DNA from: Ruegeria sp. ANG-R
GTDB taxonomy: Bacteria > Pseudomonadota > Alphaproteobacteria > Rhodobacterales > Rhodobacteraceae
NCBI RefSeq assembly: GCF_000813985.1
Contig: NZ_JWLJ01000002.1
Span: 186,001 to 250,000 of the forward strand
Length of the DNA: 64,000 bases
Reading direction: 5' to 3'
Part shown: piece by piece, positions 49,922 to 60,945 of the stretch
Position numbering within the stretch: position 1 is the first letter of the stretch
Layout of the letters: each line of letters opens with the position of its first letter
Notes under the pieces: generated by a model
Database searches by the model: none
What the model was told of the DNA's origin: nothing
What the model saw: only the letters and a program-made list of their open reading frames with translations
Translations under genes and position numbers: made by a program

Positions 49922-51046
49922 TTATTGATGCCGTTTGACGATGACGGACCCAACCGAATATCCGGCGCCGAACGAACAGATCAGGCCCACATCGCCCTCT
50001 TCCAGATCGTCGGAATGTTTCGAGAAGGCGATGATCGATCCGGCGGACGAGGTGTTGGCGTAATCTTGCAGAATGTTAGGTTGCTCGCCTGCTTTCGGTT
50101 CACGGCCAAGAACCTTTTTGCCGATGAAGTCGTTCATTGTCTTGTTGGCCTGATGCAGCCAAAGACGTTTCAGGCTGCCGCTGTCTATACCTTCGGCCTC
50201 CATGTGGTCGCTGATGTGCCTGCTGACCATTGGCAGCACTTCCTTGAACACCTTGCGGCCGTTCTGCATGAATTGCATGTCACGGCGATCTGTGAGCCCG
50301 TCGGGACGAGAACGACGCAGAAAGCCGTTATTGTTGCGGATATTGTTGGAAAACGCGGTGGCGCAGCGGGTCGAGATGATCTCGAAATGCGACCCTTTCG
50401 CATTTTCGGCGCGTTCGATCAGCGTCGCGGTGGCCACATCGCCAAAGATGAAGTGGCAATCACGGTCGCGCCATTCCAGGTGCCCCGAGCAGATTTCCGG
50501 GTTTACCACCAGCGCCGCCCGAACCGAACCGGAGCGCACCATATCCGCCGCCGCCTGTATTCCGAAGGTGGCTGACGAACACGCCACGTTCATGTCGAAC
50601 CCGAAACCCTGAATTCCAAGCGCCTGCTGAATTTCGATCGCGACCGCCGGATACGCACGTTCATGGTTCGAGGCCGCGCAGATCACCAGATCGACATCTT
50701 CCGCCCCGCGTCCCGCCTGTGCCAGTGCTTTCTGGCAGGCATCCACGGCCATCTCGGTCATGATCCCCGGTTCGTCGTCACTGCGCTGGCGCAGGGCCGG
50801 GTGCATCACGTCCGGGTTCAGCACACCGGTCTTATCCATCACATAGCGGCTCTCGATACCCGACGCCTTGACGATGAATTCCTCCGACGAATGCTGCATC
50901 GGTTCCAGTTGCCCGGCGGCGATGGCCTCGGCATTCTCGGCGTTCATCCGGTCGGCATAGGCGTTGAATGCTTCGACCAGCTCGGCATTGGTGATTACGT
51001 TTTCTGGCGTGTAGACACCGGTACCGGTGATGGCGGGGGTATACAT
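49922..51046 (-). CDS. Beta-ketoacyl-ACP synthase III-like enzyme (long FabH homolog)
   Basis: 374 residues from MYTPAITGTGVYTP. The catalytic triad is C156 (NVACSSATFG), H298 (LHQANKTMND) and N331 (YANTSSAG). It is about 50 residues longer than E. coli FabH, with inserts near 30-95 and 185-260, resembling the KAS III group used in special lipid or secondary-metabolite starts. No fab genes are adjacent, so it may not be the housekeeping FabH. It is divergent from the marR-RND operon (154 bases between starts). Whether MarR controls it is inference. Confidence 0.85.
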   Translation of the reverse strand: MYTPAITGTGVYTPENVITNAELVEAFNAYADRMNAENAEAIAAGQLEPMQHSSEEFIVKASGIESRYVMDKTGVLNPDVMHPALRQRSDDEPGIMTEMAVDACQKALAQAGRGAEDVDLVICAASNHERAYPAVAIEIQQALGIQGFGFDMNVACSSATFGIQAAADMVRSGSVRAALVVNPEICSGHLEWRDRDCHFIFGDVATATLIERAENAKGSHFEIISTRCATAFSNNIRNNNGFLRRSRPDGLTDRRDMQFMQNGRKVFKEVLPMVSRHISDHMEAEGIDSGSLKRLWLHQANKTMNDFIGKKVLGREPKAGEQPNILQDYANTSSAGSIIAFSKHSDDLEEGDVGLICSFGAGYSVGSVIVKRHQ

Positions 51047-51200
51047 GGCGGGTCCTGATTTCGTGATCTGCACAAAATGCAGCCGCTGACGCCGTTGATC
51101 AAGGTGTGTTGACCCAAGGGAATGCCAGGCAATCCACTTCATCACTTGAATAGTTCATAATCTGAAGTATATTTCGGCGCGATTCGAGCGGAGCGGTTTC

Positions 51201-51677
51201 ATGTCAGATGATATCAGCGCCAGATTGGGACGCCTCAGCCCTGAGATTCAGGCGATGATGGGGGTCTATGCGCTTTATTGGAAACTGGAAGAGAGTTTTG
51301 ACAGCATCGAAACGGACCTGAGTCATCAGGAATGTCACATGCTGATCAAGCTGGATGCGCCCAAACGCATGGGTGTGCTTGCAGCGGACATGTTGACAGT
51401 TCCGTCAACAATCACCGCGACTGCCGACGCGCTTGAACAGACAGGGTATTTGACGCGCCAACGCGATCCCGAAGATCGCCGCGCCTGGCTTTTGGTTCTG
51501 ACGGAACAGGGCGAAGAGGCGCGAAACATGTTGGTCACCACTGCCGGAGAGCTATTTCGCAGCGCGTCTGGCCTGAACAGCGATGAAACTGCCGAGTTCG
51601 CGCGCCTCGCGCGTAAAATTCGCGACAATATTGTGAAAACCGGAATTCCCGAGGGATTGAAGAAATGCGACTCCTGA
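51201..51677 (+). CDS. MarR-family transcriptional regulator
   Basis: 158 residues. The winged helix (about 35-105) includes SHQECHMLIKLDAPKRMGVLAADMLTVPSTITATADALEQTGYLTRQRDPEDRRAWLLVLTEQG, with the wing arginines of MarR proteins. The last 13 bases overlap the next gene, an RND adaptor, so it probably represses its own efflux operon until a ligand binds. It is also divergent from the KAS III gene. Confidence 0.93.
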   Translation: MSDDISARLGRLSPEIQAMMGVYALYWKLEESFDSIETDLSHQECHMLIKLDAPKRMGVLAADMLTVPSTITATADALEQTGYLTRQRDPEDRRAWLLVLTEQGEEARNMLVTTAGELFRSASGLNSDETAEFARLARKIRDNIVKTGIPEGLKKCDS

Positions 51678-52702
51678 CCTCTCTGAGCCTTGTGCTCTTT
51701 GCACTCGCGGTCCCCGCCGCTGCGCAAGACACGCCTAAACCTGTGAAGCTGATGCAGGTCAGCGAAACGACCCCCGGCTTCTCGCGGCAGTTCTTCGGCC
51801 GCGTCGCTGCCCGTCAGACGGTTGATCTGGCCTTTCAGGTTGCCGGGCAGATTGTCGAAATGCCAGTGACCGAAGGCTTTGTCATCCCAAAAGGGGGGTT
51901 GATCGCCCGGCTGGATCAGGAACCTTTCGAGCTGGAGCGCGACCGGACCCGCCTGCAAAAGGATCAGGCAAACCGCACGCTTGCCCGCCTGTCGCGCCTG
52001 CGCGGTACCGCGGCCAGCCAGGTTGCGGTCGACGACGCCGAAACCGCTGCGCAACTGGCGGCAATCGCCGAACGCGATGCAGAATATGCGCTGGAGCACG
52101 CGACCCTGACCGCGCCTTTCGATGCATTGGTTTCCAGTCGCGCGGTCGAAGCGTTCACAACCGTTGCCGCAGGCGCTCCGATCGTGCGCATCCACGATAT
52201 GTCTGAACTGCGGATCGAGGTCGATGTACCCGAGATACTGTTTCAGAGGTCGAGACAGGAAGATGACATTACGATCACCGCCAAATTTCCGGCCAGTGAC
52301 GATGTCTTTCCGTTGGAGATTCGGGAATTTGACGCGGAAACCTCCAGTGTGGGGCAGACCTTTCGCATCCAGTTCGGGCTGACACCCCCTGAGGGGCTGC
52401 AAATTCTGCCGGGCTCATCCGTAACCGTCACCGTCCGGGTGCAGGACGAGCGGGTTGGAATTTTCGTGCCACCAACAGCCATTGTCGCCGATGCAAACGG
52501 TGCGCTTGGTGTGCTGGTGTTCTCTCCTGCCGGCGCAGACGAGGGCACCGTCGTGCGTGTGCCCGTCACGATCGAACCGACGCAAAACGGTGATGTTCGT
52601 GTGCTTTCGGGCCTGTCGGACGGGGATGAAATCGTCGTGGCAGGCGGCGGGGCGCTGGTCGATGGCCAGACCGTCCGGCGGTTTTCCGGCTTTGCGAACT
52701 GA
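51665..52702 (+). CDS. RND efflux periplasmic adaptor (membrane fusion protein)
   Basis: 345 residues with a signal peptide (MRLLTSLSLVLFALAVPAAAQ). The lipoyl half-motifs (VDLAFQVAGQIVEMPVTEGFVIPKGGLIARLDQEPFELE and ATLTAPFDALVSSRAVEAFTTVAAGAPIVRI) flank a short helical hairpin, then beta-barrel and membrane-proximal domains. There is no lipobox cysteine, so it is held by its N-terminus or by partners. It bridges the downstream permease to an outer-membrane channel, which is not in this window. Confidence 0.93.
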   Translation: MRLLTSLSLVLFALAVPAAAQDTPKPVKLMQVSETTPGFSRQFFGRVAARQTVDLAFQVAGQIVEMPVTEGFVIPKGGLIARLDQEPFELERDRTRLQKDQANRTLARLSRLRGTAASQVAVDDAETAAQLAAIAERDAEYALEHATLTAPFDALVSSRAVEAFTTVAAGAPIVRIHDMSELRIEVDVPEILFQRSRQEDDITITAKFPASDDVFPLEIREFDAETSSVGQTFRIQFGLTPPEGLQILPGSSVTVTVRVQDERVGIFVPPTAIVADANGALGVLVFSPAGADEGTVVRVPVTIEPTQNGDVRVLSGLSDGDEIVVAGGGALVDGQTVRRFSGFAN

Positions 52703-52713
52703 GGACGGACGGG

Positions 52714-55700
52714 ATGAAAATCGCGCGCGCTTCGATCGACCGGCCACTCTATACATGGCTGTTTATCCTGATTGCCCTGTTCGGCGGCATCTGGGGGTTC
52801 ATGTCGCTGGGTCGTCTGGAAGATCCGGCTTTCACAATCAAACAGGCGGTCATTGCTACGCAATACCCCGGTGCCACGGCCGAGCAGGTCGCGCTGGAGG
52901 TGTCGGAACCGCTTGAATCCGCCATCCAGCAAATGGGCGAAGTAGATGTCATCACTTCGGTCAATCAACCCGGTCAGTCCCTGATCGAGGTCGAGATCAA
53001 GTCCACCTATGACGGCACCGAACTGCCCGACATCTGGACGCGCCTGCGCGCCAAGGTGCGTGACGCCGCACGGGGTCTGCCATCCGGGGTCGGGACGCCC
53101 CATGTGAATGACGGGTTCGGCGATGTGTTCGGTCTGTTCTATGCGGTTACGGCAGACGGGTTCTCGGATGCAGAGAAACATGATCTGGCAACGTTCCTGC
53201 GCCGCGAATTGCTGACGGTGGACGGGGTTGCGGATGTCGAGGTGCAGGGCCTGCCTGATGAGGCGATCTTTGTTGAGCCCGATCTTTCGATTTCGGTGAA
53301 CCAGAACGTTCCGTTTCAGGCGATCAACGAGGCTATTGCAAATGCGGATTCGGTCAATTCCTCTGGCTCGCTCAGGTCACCTGGTGACCGGACGACCATC
53401 CTGACCGCCGAAGGGTCCGACAGTGTATCCGCCATTGCCGGGCTTTCGGTCGGATCGCAGGGCCAGGTGATCAACCTTTTTGATATGTCCGATGTCTATC
53501 GGGGCAGGCAGACCGATCCTGATATCATGATCCGTTTCAACGGGACCGAGGCCTTCACGCTGGGCATCGCCGGATTGGCCACCGAAAACATCGTCGAGGT
53601 CGGCAAACGCGCGGATGCAAAGCTGGCTGAGCTGGATAGCGAAATTCCCTTTGGTGTCGAGATTCTGCCCATCTACCAGCAGCATGTGGTGGTCGAGCAG
53701 GCCTCGAATGATTTCCTGATGAACCTTGCAATGTCGGTTACCATCGTCGTGGCGGTTCTCGGCATCTTCATGGGCTGGCGCGCCGCCATCGTGGTGGGTT
53801 CGACCCTGTTGTTGACGGTGGTTGGCACGCTGCTGTTCATGTCGCTCTTTTCGATTGAGATGGAGCGGATTTCACTGGGCGCTCTGATCATTGCGATGGG
53901 GATGCTGGTCGACAACGCTATCGTTGTGGCCGAAGGGATGCAGATTGCCATGTTGCGCGGCAAGAATTCGCGTGATGCAGCGGAAGATGTGGCCTCGAAA
54001 ACGCAAATCCCTCTGCTGGGCGCTACCGTTATCGGCATCATGGCTTTTGCGGGGATTGGGCTCAGCCCTGACGCGACCGGTGAATTCCTGTTTTCGCTGT
54101 TTGCGGTCATCGGAATCTCGCTGCTGCTCAGCTGGGTGCTGGCGATCACCGTCACACCGTTGTTGGGGCACTACTTCTTCAAGCAGGGCAAAGAGGGTGA
54201 GATCGATGCCTATGGAGGCATTCTGTTTCGCGTCTATGGCGCGGTCCTGAACTGGGCGCTGCGCTTCCGCTGGCTTGTCGTCGCGGGCCTGATCGGGATC
54301 ACGGTAGCCTGTTTCGCCGGTTTTGGGCTGATGAAACAGCAGTTCTTCCCCAACTCGAACACACCTCTGTTTTTCGTGCATTACAAACTGCCGCAAGGTA
54401 CGCCGATTGCACGTACGGCCGAGGACATGGCCGTGTTCGAAGATTGGCTTGCCGAACGGGATGACGTCGTTTCGGTCGCCACGTTTGTGGGGCAGGGGGC
54501 GACGCGTTTTATGCTGACATATGCCGCTGAGAAGCCGAACCCAAGCTACGGACACATGATCATCCGTACCGAGACGCTGGACGATATCCCGGCCTTGCAG
54601 GCTGATCTTGAGGCATTCGGCTCGGCCCAATTTCCCGAAGGTGAGTTCCGCACCAAACGCCTGATCTTCGGCCCCGGCGGCGGTGATCCGATCCAAGCCC
54701 GGTTCTCGGGCAGTGATCCGGTTGTTCTGCGTCAGCTGGCCGAGGAAGCGGTGCAGCGCATGTCCGCCGCCTCCCCCAATGCTTTGCATGTACACCACGA
54801 CTGGCGCGAGCAGGAGCTTGCAGTTCAACCGATCTATGCCACCGAGCGGGCGCAGACCGCAGGCGTGACGCGCGAAGACATCGCGGCCACTCTGCAATTC
54901 TCGACCGATGGTATCACCGGGGGTGTCTTGCGGGAGCGTGATCGACAGATACCGATCATTCTGCGCCGCGCCGCGGACGGAGATTATTCGATTGTCGATC
55001 AGGTCGTGTATTCCGACCAGTCCGGGCGTTTTGTACCAATTGAACAAATGGTGGATGGATTCGAGTACAAACCACTCAATACGCGGGTCCATCGTCGCGA
55101 TCGGGTGCTGACCATAACGGTCGGCGCCGACATCCCGCCGGATCTGACCGCCGCACAGGTTCATTCCGAAGTGCGCAGCGCCATCGAGGACATGGAACTG
55201 CCGCTCGGATACAAAATGGAATGGGGCGGCGAGTTCGAGGATTCGGGCGACGCACAGGCCAGCCTCGGGCGGCAACTGCCGCTGAGTTTGCTGATCATGG
55301 TGCTGATTTCCGTGCTGCTGTTCAACGCGATCCGACAACCTATCATCATCTGGCTGCTGGTTCCGATGTCGGTGAACGGGGTGGTCATCGGTCTGCTTGG
55401 AACAGGCCTTCCGTTCACATTTACAGCGCTTCTGGGCCTGCTGAGCCTGTCGGGTATGCTGATAAAGAACGGCATCGTGCTGGTCGAGGAAATCGATCTG
55501 GTCCGGGCGACCGGAAAAGCCTTGCGCCCCGCGATAGTCGAAGCCTCGGTCTCGCGTCTGCGCCCGGTGATGCTGGCAGCTATCACGACCATTCTGGGGA
55601 TGGCTCCGTTGCTGACCGATGCATTCTTTGTGTCGATGGCGGTCACGATCATGGGCGGTCTGGCCTTTGCCACCATCCTGACCATGGTCGCTGCGCCGGT

Positions 55701-55755
55701 CTTCTACCTGCTGTTCTTCACCCGCGAAGAAAAACGGAGATTGGCCGCAAGTTGA
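52714..55755 (+). CDS. RND efflux permease
   Basis: 1013 residues, twelve membrane helices with two large periplasmic loops. The proton-relay positions are visible: MLVDNAIVVAEG in helix 4 (first Asp present, second is Asn as in many members) and SGMLIKNGIVLVEEI in helix 10 with the lysine. IVVAVLGIFMGWRAAIVV and VMLAAITTILGMAPLLTDAFF are typical. It exports drugs or other hydrophobic compounds using the proton gradient; the substrate cannot be read from sequence. It is 11 bases after the adaptor. Confidence 0.95.
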   Translation: MKIARASIDRPLYTWLFILIALFGGIWGFMSLGRLEDPAFTIKQAVIATQYPGATAEQVALEVSEPLESAIQQMGEVDVITSVNQPGQSLIEVEIKSTYDGTELPDIWTRLRAKVRDAARGLPSGVGTPHVNDGFGDVFGLFYAVTADGFSDAEKHDLATFLRRELLTVDGVADVEVQGLPDEAIFVEPDLSISVNQNVPFQAINEAIANADSVNSSGSLRSPGDRTTILTAEGSDSVSAIAGLSVGSQGQVINLFDMSDVYRGRQTDPDIMIRFNGTEAFTLGIAGLATENIVEVGKRADAKLAELDSEIPFGVEILPIYQQHVVVEQASNDFLMNLAMSVTIVVAVLGIFMGWRAAIVVGSTLLLTVVGTLLFMSLFSIEMERISLGALIIAMGMLVDNAIVVAEGMQIAMLRGKNSRDAAEDVASKTQIPLLGATVIGIMAFAGIGLSPDATGEFLFSLFAVIGISLLLSWVLAITVTPLLGHYFFKQGKEGEIDAYGGILFRVYGAVLNWALRFRWLVVAGLIGITVACFAGFGLMKQQFFPNSNTPLFFVHYKLPQGTPIARTAEDMAVFEDWLAERDDVVSVATFVGQGATRFMLTYAAEKPNPSYGHMIIRTETLDDIPALQADLEAFGSAQFPEGEFRTKRLIFGPGGGDPIQARFSGSDPVVLRQLAEEAVQRMSAASPNALHVHHDWREQELAVQPIYATERAQTAGVTREDIAATLQFSTDGITGGVLRERDRQIPIILRRAADGDYSIVDQVVYSDQSGRFVPIEQMVDGFEYKPLNTRVHRRDRVLTITVGADIPPDLTAAQVHSEVRSAIEDMELPLGYKMEWGGEFEDSGDAQASLGRQLPLSLLIMVLISVLLFNAIRQPIIIWLLVPMSVNGVVIGLLGTGLPFTFTALLGLLSLSGMLIKNGIVLVEEIDLVRATGKALRPAIVEASVSRLRPVMLAAITTILGMAPLLTDAFFVSMAVTIMGGLAFATILTMVAAPVFYLLFFTREEKRRLAAS

Positions 55756-55775
55756 TAAGGCTGCGGGCGGTACGA

Positions 55776-56186
55776 TCAGTCGCCCGCATCGTTCTCGGGA
55801 TCATAGTGGTAGTAAAAGCAGGATAGCTTGTTGCCATCGGGATCACGCAGATAGGCAACATAGAAACCGGGTTCGTAGTGGGGGCGAACACCCGGCTTTC
55901 CTTCATCTGTGCCGCCGTTTTCCAGACCAGTGGCATGGAATCGCCGAACCTGATCGGCACTTTGGGCCGGAAATGCGATCATCGTGCCATTGCCGACGCT
56001 TGCGGGCGCTTCATCGAATGGCCTGCAAACCCAAAAGCCAGTCCCACTGTCAGGATCGGTGCCCCATCCGGCCCAGCCATCGATCCATCCGGGCAGGCGT
56101 GGTTGTTCGAGAACCGCAAAGATCGCATCATAAAAGCGGATCGCCCGTGGCAAATCATTGGTGCCGTATGTCGTATAGAGATCCAT
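55776..56186 (-). CDS. VOC-family (glyoxalase-like) protein
   Basis: 136 residues from MDLYTTYGTNDLPRAIRFYDAIF. The paired beta-alpha-beta-beta-beta fold has metal-site candidates in the early RAIRFYD region and FYVAYLRDPDGNKLSCFYY. VOC members include glyoxalase I, dioxygenases and resistance proteins; the substrate is unknown. It is convergent with the RND operon and lies downstream of carB, separated from it by a strong terminator. Confidence 0.85.
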   Translation of the reverse strand: MDLYTTYGTNDLPRAIRFYDAIFAVLEQPRLPGWIDGWAGWGTDPDSGTGFWVCRPFDEAPASVGNGTMIAFPAQSADQVRRFHATGLENGGTDEGKPGVRPHYEPGFYVAYLRDPDGNKLSCFYYHYDPENDAGD

Positions 56187-56236
56187 AAGCAACCCCCTTT
56201 TGTCACCATCATGTGGAGGCTTGATGCAAAGGGGAA

Positions 56237-56270
56237 GCAAAAAAGAAAGACCCCAGCCTGAGCCGGGGTC
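56237..56270 (-). terminator. Rho-independent terminator of carB
   Basis: On the minus strand GACCCCGGC-TCAG-GCTGGGGTC forms a near-perfect 9-bp stem followed by TTTCTTTTTTGC, 26 bases beyond the carB stop. Confidence 0.88.
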
Positions 56271-56295
56271 AAATCGCAAGAGGTTCTACCAAGAT

Positions 56296-59200
56296 TTAGC
56301 CCTGTAGCGACTTCACTTCAACATCCTCTTCGGCCTGCGCCTTTATTGCCAGCGCTGCAGCGTGGCTTGCGGCGGCGGTGGTGTAGTAAGGGATCTTGTC
56401 ATAGAGCGCGATAGAGCGGATGGCCTTGCTGTCCTCGACCGCTTGCGCGCCTTCGGTTGTGTTCATCAGCAGTTGAACCTGACCGTCTTTCAGCATGTCG
56501 ACGACGTCGGGCCGGCCCTCATAGACCTTGTTGACCACTTCGCAGGCAACGCCTTGTTCTTCAAGCCAGCTTTGCGTGCCGCGTGTTGCGACAAGCGAGA
56601 AGCCCTGTTGTGTCAGAACCTGAGCGGCTTCGAGCATTGCAAGACCCTTGTCTGCATCCTTGATCGAAATAAACGCGCGACCCGAGGATGGCAGCACCAT
56701 ACCCGCCCCCATTTGCGCCTTCAGGAAAGCACGTGGAAAGTCGCGGTCCCAGCCCATAACTTCTCCGGTCGAACGCATCTCGGGGCCGAGGATCGTATCG
56801 ACGCCGGGGAAACGGGCAAAGGGCAGTACCGCCTCTTTGACCGAGAACCAGGGCATGTTCGGGTCGGCCAGAGTCATCTGGTCGGCGATCTTGGTGTCGT
56901 CTACTGTCTTGTAAGGTGGGCGTTTGGGGAAATCCGCCAGTTTTTCACCTGCCATTACGCGTGCGGCAATCGATGCAATCGCGCTGTCCGTCGCCTTGGC
57001 CACAAAGGGCACGGTACGCGAGGCGCGGGGGTTCACTTCGATCAGGTAAATCTCATCATCCTTGATCGCGAACTGGACGTTCATCAGGCCGACGACATTA
57101 AGCGCCTTGGCCAGTTTGAACGCCTGATCCTTGATCTGCTCGATGATCTCTTTCGACAGCGAGTAGGGTGGTAGCGAACAGGCCGAGTCGCCCGAGTGGA
57201 CGCCAGCCTCTTCGATGTGCTGCATGATGCCTGCGACGTGCACGTCGGTGCCATCGCACAGCGCGTCCACATCCAGTTCGACCGCACCGGCCAGATAGCT
57301 GTCCAACAGTACGGGGCTGTCGCCAGAGACCACCACGGCCTCGTTGATATAGCGCCGCAGCTGATCCATATCGCGCACGATTTCCATCGCGCGGCCACCC
57401 AGAACGTAAGACGGGCGGATCACCAGCGGGAAGCCGATCTCTTCGGCGATCTCAAGCGCCTGCTCGTCGGTCGACGCGATGCCGTTCTTTGGCTGTTTCA
57501 GGCCCAGCTCATTGACCAGCGCCTGAAAACGCTCGCGGTCTTCGGCAAGATCGATAGCGTCCGGTGTGGTGCCGAGGATCGGAATACCTTCGGCTTCCAG
57601 CGCGTTGGCCAGCTTCAGCGGAGTCTGACCGCCGAACTGAACGATCACTCCGTGAAGTGTCCCGCTTTCCTGTTCTTTAGTCAGGATTTCCATGACATGT
57701 TCAAAGGTCAGCGGTTCGAAATACAGCCGGTCGGAGGTGTCATAATCGGTTGAAACCGTCTCGGGGTTGCAGTTGATCATGATGGTCTCATAGCCCGCTT
57801 CGGTCAGCGCGAAACAGGCGTGGCAGCAGCAATAGTCGAACTCGATGCCTTGACCGATCCGGTTCGGGCCGCCGCCAAGGATGACGACCTTTTTGCGGTC
57901 ACTCGGACGGGCCTCACATTCAACCTCACCCATCATCGGGGCTTCGTAGGTCGAGTACATATAGGGTGTCTGCGCTTCGAACTCAGCCGCACAGGTGTCG
58001 ATGCGTTTGAAGACGGCGTTCACACCCAGATTGCGGCGGGCGCGGCGAACATTGTCTTCGTCGCGGCCGGTCAGGTTGCCCAGACGCGCGTCGGTGAAGC
58101 CCAGCATTTTCAGCTTGCGGATACCGTCTTCGGTGACGGGCAGGCCGTCTTTGCGCACCTGACGCTCGGCCTCAATTATCTCACGGATACGGGCGAGGAA
58201 CCAAGGGTCGAACTTGGTGACGCCAAAAATCTCGTCGTCCGTCAATCCGTGACGCATGGCTTGGGCGATGGTGCGCAGACGATCAGGTGTTTGCTGGCTG
58301 ATCGCCTTGATCACGGCGGCCTTGTCGTCGGCTTCGTCCCAGACACCCACGTTCAGGCCGGGAATTTCAACTTCGTCAAATCCGGTCAGGCCCGATTCCA
58401 TCGACGCCAAAGCCTTCTGCATCGATTCGTGGATCGTACGGCCGATTGACATCGCCTCACCCACCGACTTCATCGCGGTGGTCAGATAGGGCTCGGACCC
58501 CGGGAATTTCTCAAAAGCGAACTTCGGGATCTTGGTGACGACATAGTCGATGGTCGGCTCGAACGAGGCCGGTGTGACTTTGGTGATGTCGTTGTCCAAT
58601 TCGTCCAGCGTATAGCCCACGGCCAGTTTCGCCGCGATCTTTGCAATCGGGAAACCGGTTGCTTTGGAGGCCAGCGCCGAGGAGCGCGACACGCGCGGGT
58701 TCATCTCGATCACCACCATGCGCCCATCAACCGGGTTAATCGCCCATTGCACGTTCGAGCCGCCCGTTTCGACGCCGATCTCGCGCAGCACGGCAATCGA
58801 GTGATTGCGCATGATCTGGTATTCTTTGTCAGTCAGCGTCAGGGCAGGGGCCACGGTGATCGAGTCACCTGTGTGCACGCCCATCGGATCAACGTTCTCG
58901 ATCGAACAGACAATAATGGCGTTGTCGGCGGTGTCACGCACCACCTCCATCTCGTATTCTTTCCAGCCCAGCAGGCTTTCGTCGATCAGGATCTGACCAA
59001 CGGGCGAGGCATCCATGCCCGAGCGGCAAATATGGATGTAATCCTCGCGGTTATACGCCACACCACCTCCGGTGCCGCCCAGCGTGAAAGCGGGGCGAAT
59101 GATGGCGGGCAGGCCCACGGTTTCAAGCGTTTCCAGCGCCAGCGCCACGCCCGCGTCGAGATCCTTCTTGCCGTCCTCATCCTTGGGCGCCGTCACGATC

Positions 59201-59640
59201 TCGGCCTTGGGGTTTTCGATGCCCAGCCGGTCCATCGCCTCGCGGAACAGGGCGCGGTCTTCGGCCATTTCGATGGCGTCGCGCTTGGCGCCGATCATCT
59301 CGACACCGAACTTGTTCAGTACGCCCATCTCTTCCAACGCCAACGAAGTGTTCAGGCCGGTCTGGCCCCCCATGGTGGGCAGAAGGGCGTCGGGGCGTTC
59401 TTTCTCGATAATCTTGGCGACAACCTCGGGCGTGATCGGTTCAATGTAAGTCGCATCCGCAAGACCGGGATCGGTCATGATCGTCGCGGGGTTCGAGTTC
59501 ACCAGAATGACCCGGTAGCCTTCTTCGCGCAGAGCCTTGCAGGCCTGTGCACCGGAATAGTCGAATTCACATGCCTGACCAATAACAATGGGGCCCGCCC
59601 CGATGATCATGATCGACTGGATGTCGGTTCTTCTCGGCAT
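56296..59640 (-). CDS. carB: Carbamoyl-phosphate synthase large subunit
   Basis: 1114 residues, full length, starting [22 protein letters not shown]. Two homologous ATP-grasp halves are present: the first (to about 550) with GGGVAYN and [22 protein letters not shown], the second (about 590-960) with [16 protein letters not shown] and [17 protein letters not shown]. The MGS-like allosteric domain ends the protein. It builds carbamoyl phosphate from bicarbonate, ammonia delivered by CarA, and two ATP, for pyrimidines and arginine. CarA is not in this window. It is divergent from pabB. Confidence 0.98.
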   Translation of the reverse strand: MPRRTDIQSIMIIGAGPIVIGQACEFDYSGAQACKALREEGYRVILVNSNPATIMTDPGLADATYIEPITPEVVAKIIEKERPDALLPTMGGQTGLNTSLALEEMGVLNKFGVEMIGAKRDAIEMAEDRALFREAMDRLGIENPKAEIVTAPKDEDGKKDLDAGVALALETLETVGLPAIIRPAFTLGGTGGGVAYNREDYIHICRSGMDASPVGQILIDESLLGWKEYEMEVVRDTADNAIIVCSIENVDPMGVHTGDSITVAPALTLTDKEYQIMRNHSIAVLREIGVETGGSNVQWAINPVDGRMVVIEMNPRVSRSSALASKATGFPIAKIAAKLAVGYTLDELDNDITKVTPASFEPTIDYVVTKIPKFAFEKFPGSEPYLTTAMKSVGEAMSIGRTIHESMQKALASMESGLTGFDEVEIPGLNVGVWDEADDKAAVIKAISQQTPDRLRTIAQAMRHGLTDDEIFGVTKFDPWFLARIREIIEAERQVRKDGLPVTEDGIRKLKMLGFTDARLGNLTGRDEDNVRRARRNLGVNAVFKRIDTCAAEFEAQTPYMYSTYEAPMMGEVECEARPSDRKKVVILGGGPNRIGQGIEFDYCCCHACFALTEAGYETIMINCNPETVSTDYDTSDRLYFEPLTFEHVMEILTKEQESGTLHGVIVQFGGQTPLKLANALEAEGIPILGTTPDAIDLAEDRERFQALVNELGLKQPKNGIASTDEQALEIAEEIGFPLVIRPSYVLGGRAMEIVRDMDQLRRYINEAVVVSGDSPVLLDSYLAGAVELDVDALCDGTDVHVAGIMQHIEEAGVHSGDSACSLPPYSLSKEIIEQIKDQAFKLAKALNVVGLMNVQFAIKDDEIYLIEVNPRASRTVPFVAKATDSAIASIAARVMAGEKLADFPKRPPYKTVDDTKIADQMTLADPNMPWFSVKEAVLPFARFPGVDTILGPEMRSTGEVMGWDRDFPRAFLKAQMGAGMVLPSSGRAFISIKDADKGLAMLEAAQVLTQQGFSLVATRGTQSWLEEQGVACEVVNKVYEGRPDVVDMLKDGQVQLLMNTTEGAQAVEDSKAIRSIALYDKIPYYTTAAASHAAALAIKAQAEEDVEVKSLQG

Positions 59641-59811
59641 GGCCTTGTTCCTTCGATTGTCCGCGAGTCAGGGCACCGCCCCAGCGCCCAAATTGTCCTG
59701 CGTTATAGGGACCGCGCGAAAAGGTGCAAGAGGTATCGGAAAGCAAGGCGAAATTGCCGCTTTCCCCCCTTTCGTTTGCTGGCGTATCCTCTATATCGCG
59801 CAGCACGGCAA

Positions 59812-60945
59812 ATGAGGATGCACTTGCGTATTCGTTTCGATCAAGGACCAACCGGGCGCGGAACCCGGTTTGAGTGTCCATCCCAGATTATCCGCGCGGA
59901 CCACGCGGAGGAGGTGCCCCAGGCTCTGGCGGCGCTTGATCAGGCGCGTTCAGACGGAGCGTGGCTGGCAGGATACGCAAGTTACGAACTTGGCTATGTG
60001 CTGGAACCACGTCTCGCGGATCGTTTGCCAGAAGGTCGTCGCCTGCCATTGTTGTGTTTCGGGGTGTTTAATGAACCGGATCGCGTTGGCCTGTCACAGG
60101 ATGTTGGCGGTATCACCGAGTTTGAACCTCGTTGGGACGAGGCGCGCTATACCCAAGCCTTCCGATTGGTGCATGACGCCATCGGTGCTGGGGACATCTA
60201 TCAGGCTAATCTCACTTTCCCGATAGACCTTGAAGTGACCGGAGACAGCGCTGCGCTTTACGCAGCGCTCGCGGCCGGCCAGCCCGTTGGTCATGGCGCA
60301 TTGGTTCAGCAGGATGGCTTGCCCGACTTGCTGAGCCGATCTCCTGAACTATTCTTTCGCACCGATGCCGAAGGTCGGATCGAAACGCGCCCGATGAAAG
60401 GCACCCAACCGCGTAGTGAAGACCCGGTCGAGGACGAACGCCGCCGCGCTTTCTTGTCGTCAGACGAAAAGAACCGCGCTGAGAATCTTATGATCGTTGA
60501 CCTGCTGCGCAATGACATCAGCCGCGTCGCACTGGCCGGGTCGGTCAAAGTGCCCGAGCTGTTCAAGGTTGAGTCCTATGCAACCGTGCACCAGATGGTC
60601 TCGCTGGTGCAGGCGCAATTGCATGTCGGCGTCGGGTTGTCGGATATTCTGACGGCGCTCTTCCCGTGCGGCTCGATCACCGGGGCACCTAAGATCAGGG
60701 CGATGGAAATCCTGTCTGATCTTGAGCCGTGGCCTCGCGATGCCTATTGCGGCACTATCGGCTGGGCAGCGCCGGATGGGCGATCTGAATTCAACGTGGC
60801 CATACGCACTCTTATGGTAGAAGACGGCAAGGCGACCCTGAATGTGGGAGGCGGGCTGGTCTGGGACAGCACCGCACCTTCAGAATATGAGGAGGCGTTA
60901 TGGAAAGCCCGCTTCGCCCACCAGCTGAGCCTGACTTCCGCCTGA
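59812..60945 (+). CDS. pabB: Aminodeoxychorismate synthase component I
   Basis: 377 residues from ATG 59812 (the second ATG at 59818 is possible; the long upstream frame is antisense to carB). The chorismate-binding domain shows AGDIYQANLTFP, ETRPMKGTQPR, DEKNRAENLMIVDLLRNDISR, FPCGSITGAPKIRAMEI and GTIGW. It converts chorismate with ammonia to aminodeoxychorismate for folate. It lacks most of the N-terminal tryptophan-binding region, so it is a shortened PabB typical of this group. Its end overlaps the next gene by 46 bases. Confidence 0.92.
   Translation: MRMHLRIRFDQGPTGRGTRFECPSQIIRADHAEEVPQALAALDQARSDGAWLAGYASYELGYVLEPRLADRLPEGRRLPLLCFGVFNEPDRVGLSQDVGGITEFEPRWDEARYTQAFRLVHDAIGAGDIYQANLTFPIDLEVTGDSAALYAALAAGQPVGHGALVQQDGLPDLLSRSPELFFRTDAEGRIETRPMKGTQPRSEDPVEDERRRAFLSSDEKNRAENLMIVDLLRNDISRVALAGSVKVPELFKVESYATVHQMVSLVQAQLHVGVGLSDILTALFPCGSITGAPKIRAMEILSDLEPWPRDAYCGTIGWAAPDGRSEFNVAIRTLMVEDGKATLNVGGGLVWDSTAPSEYEEALWKARFAHQLSLTSA

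Noticed and set aside
58747..59811. 355-codon N-terminal extension of pabB
   Set aside because: It is antisense to carB and rich in His/Arg/Val; PabB homology begins only at 59812.
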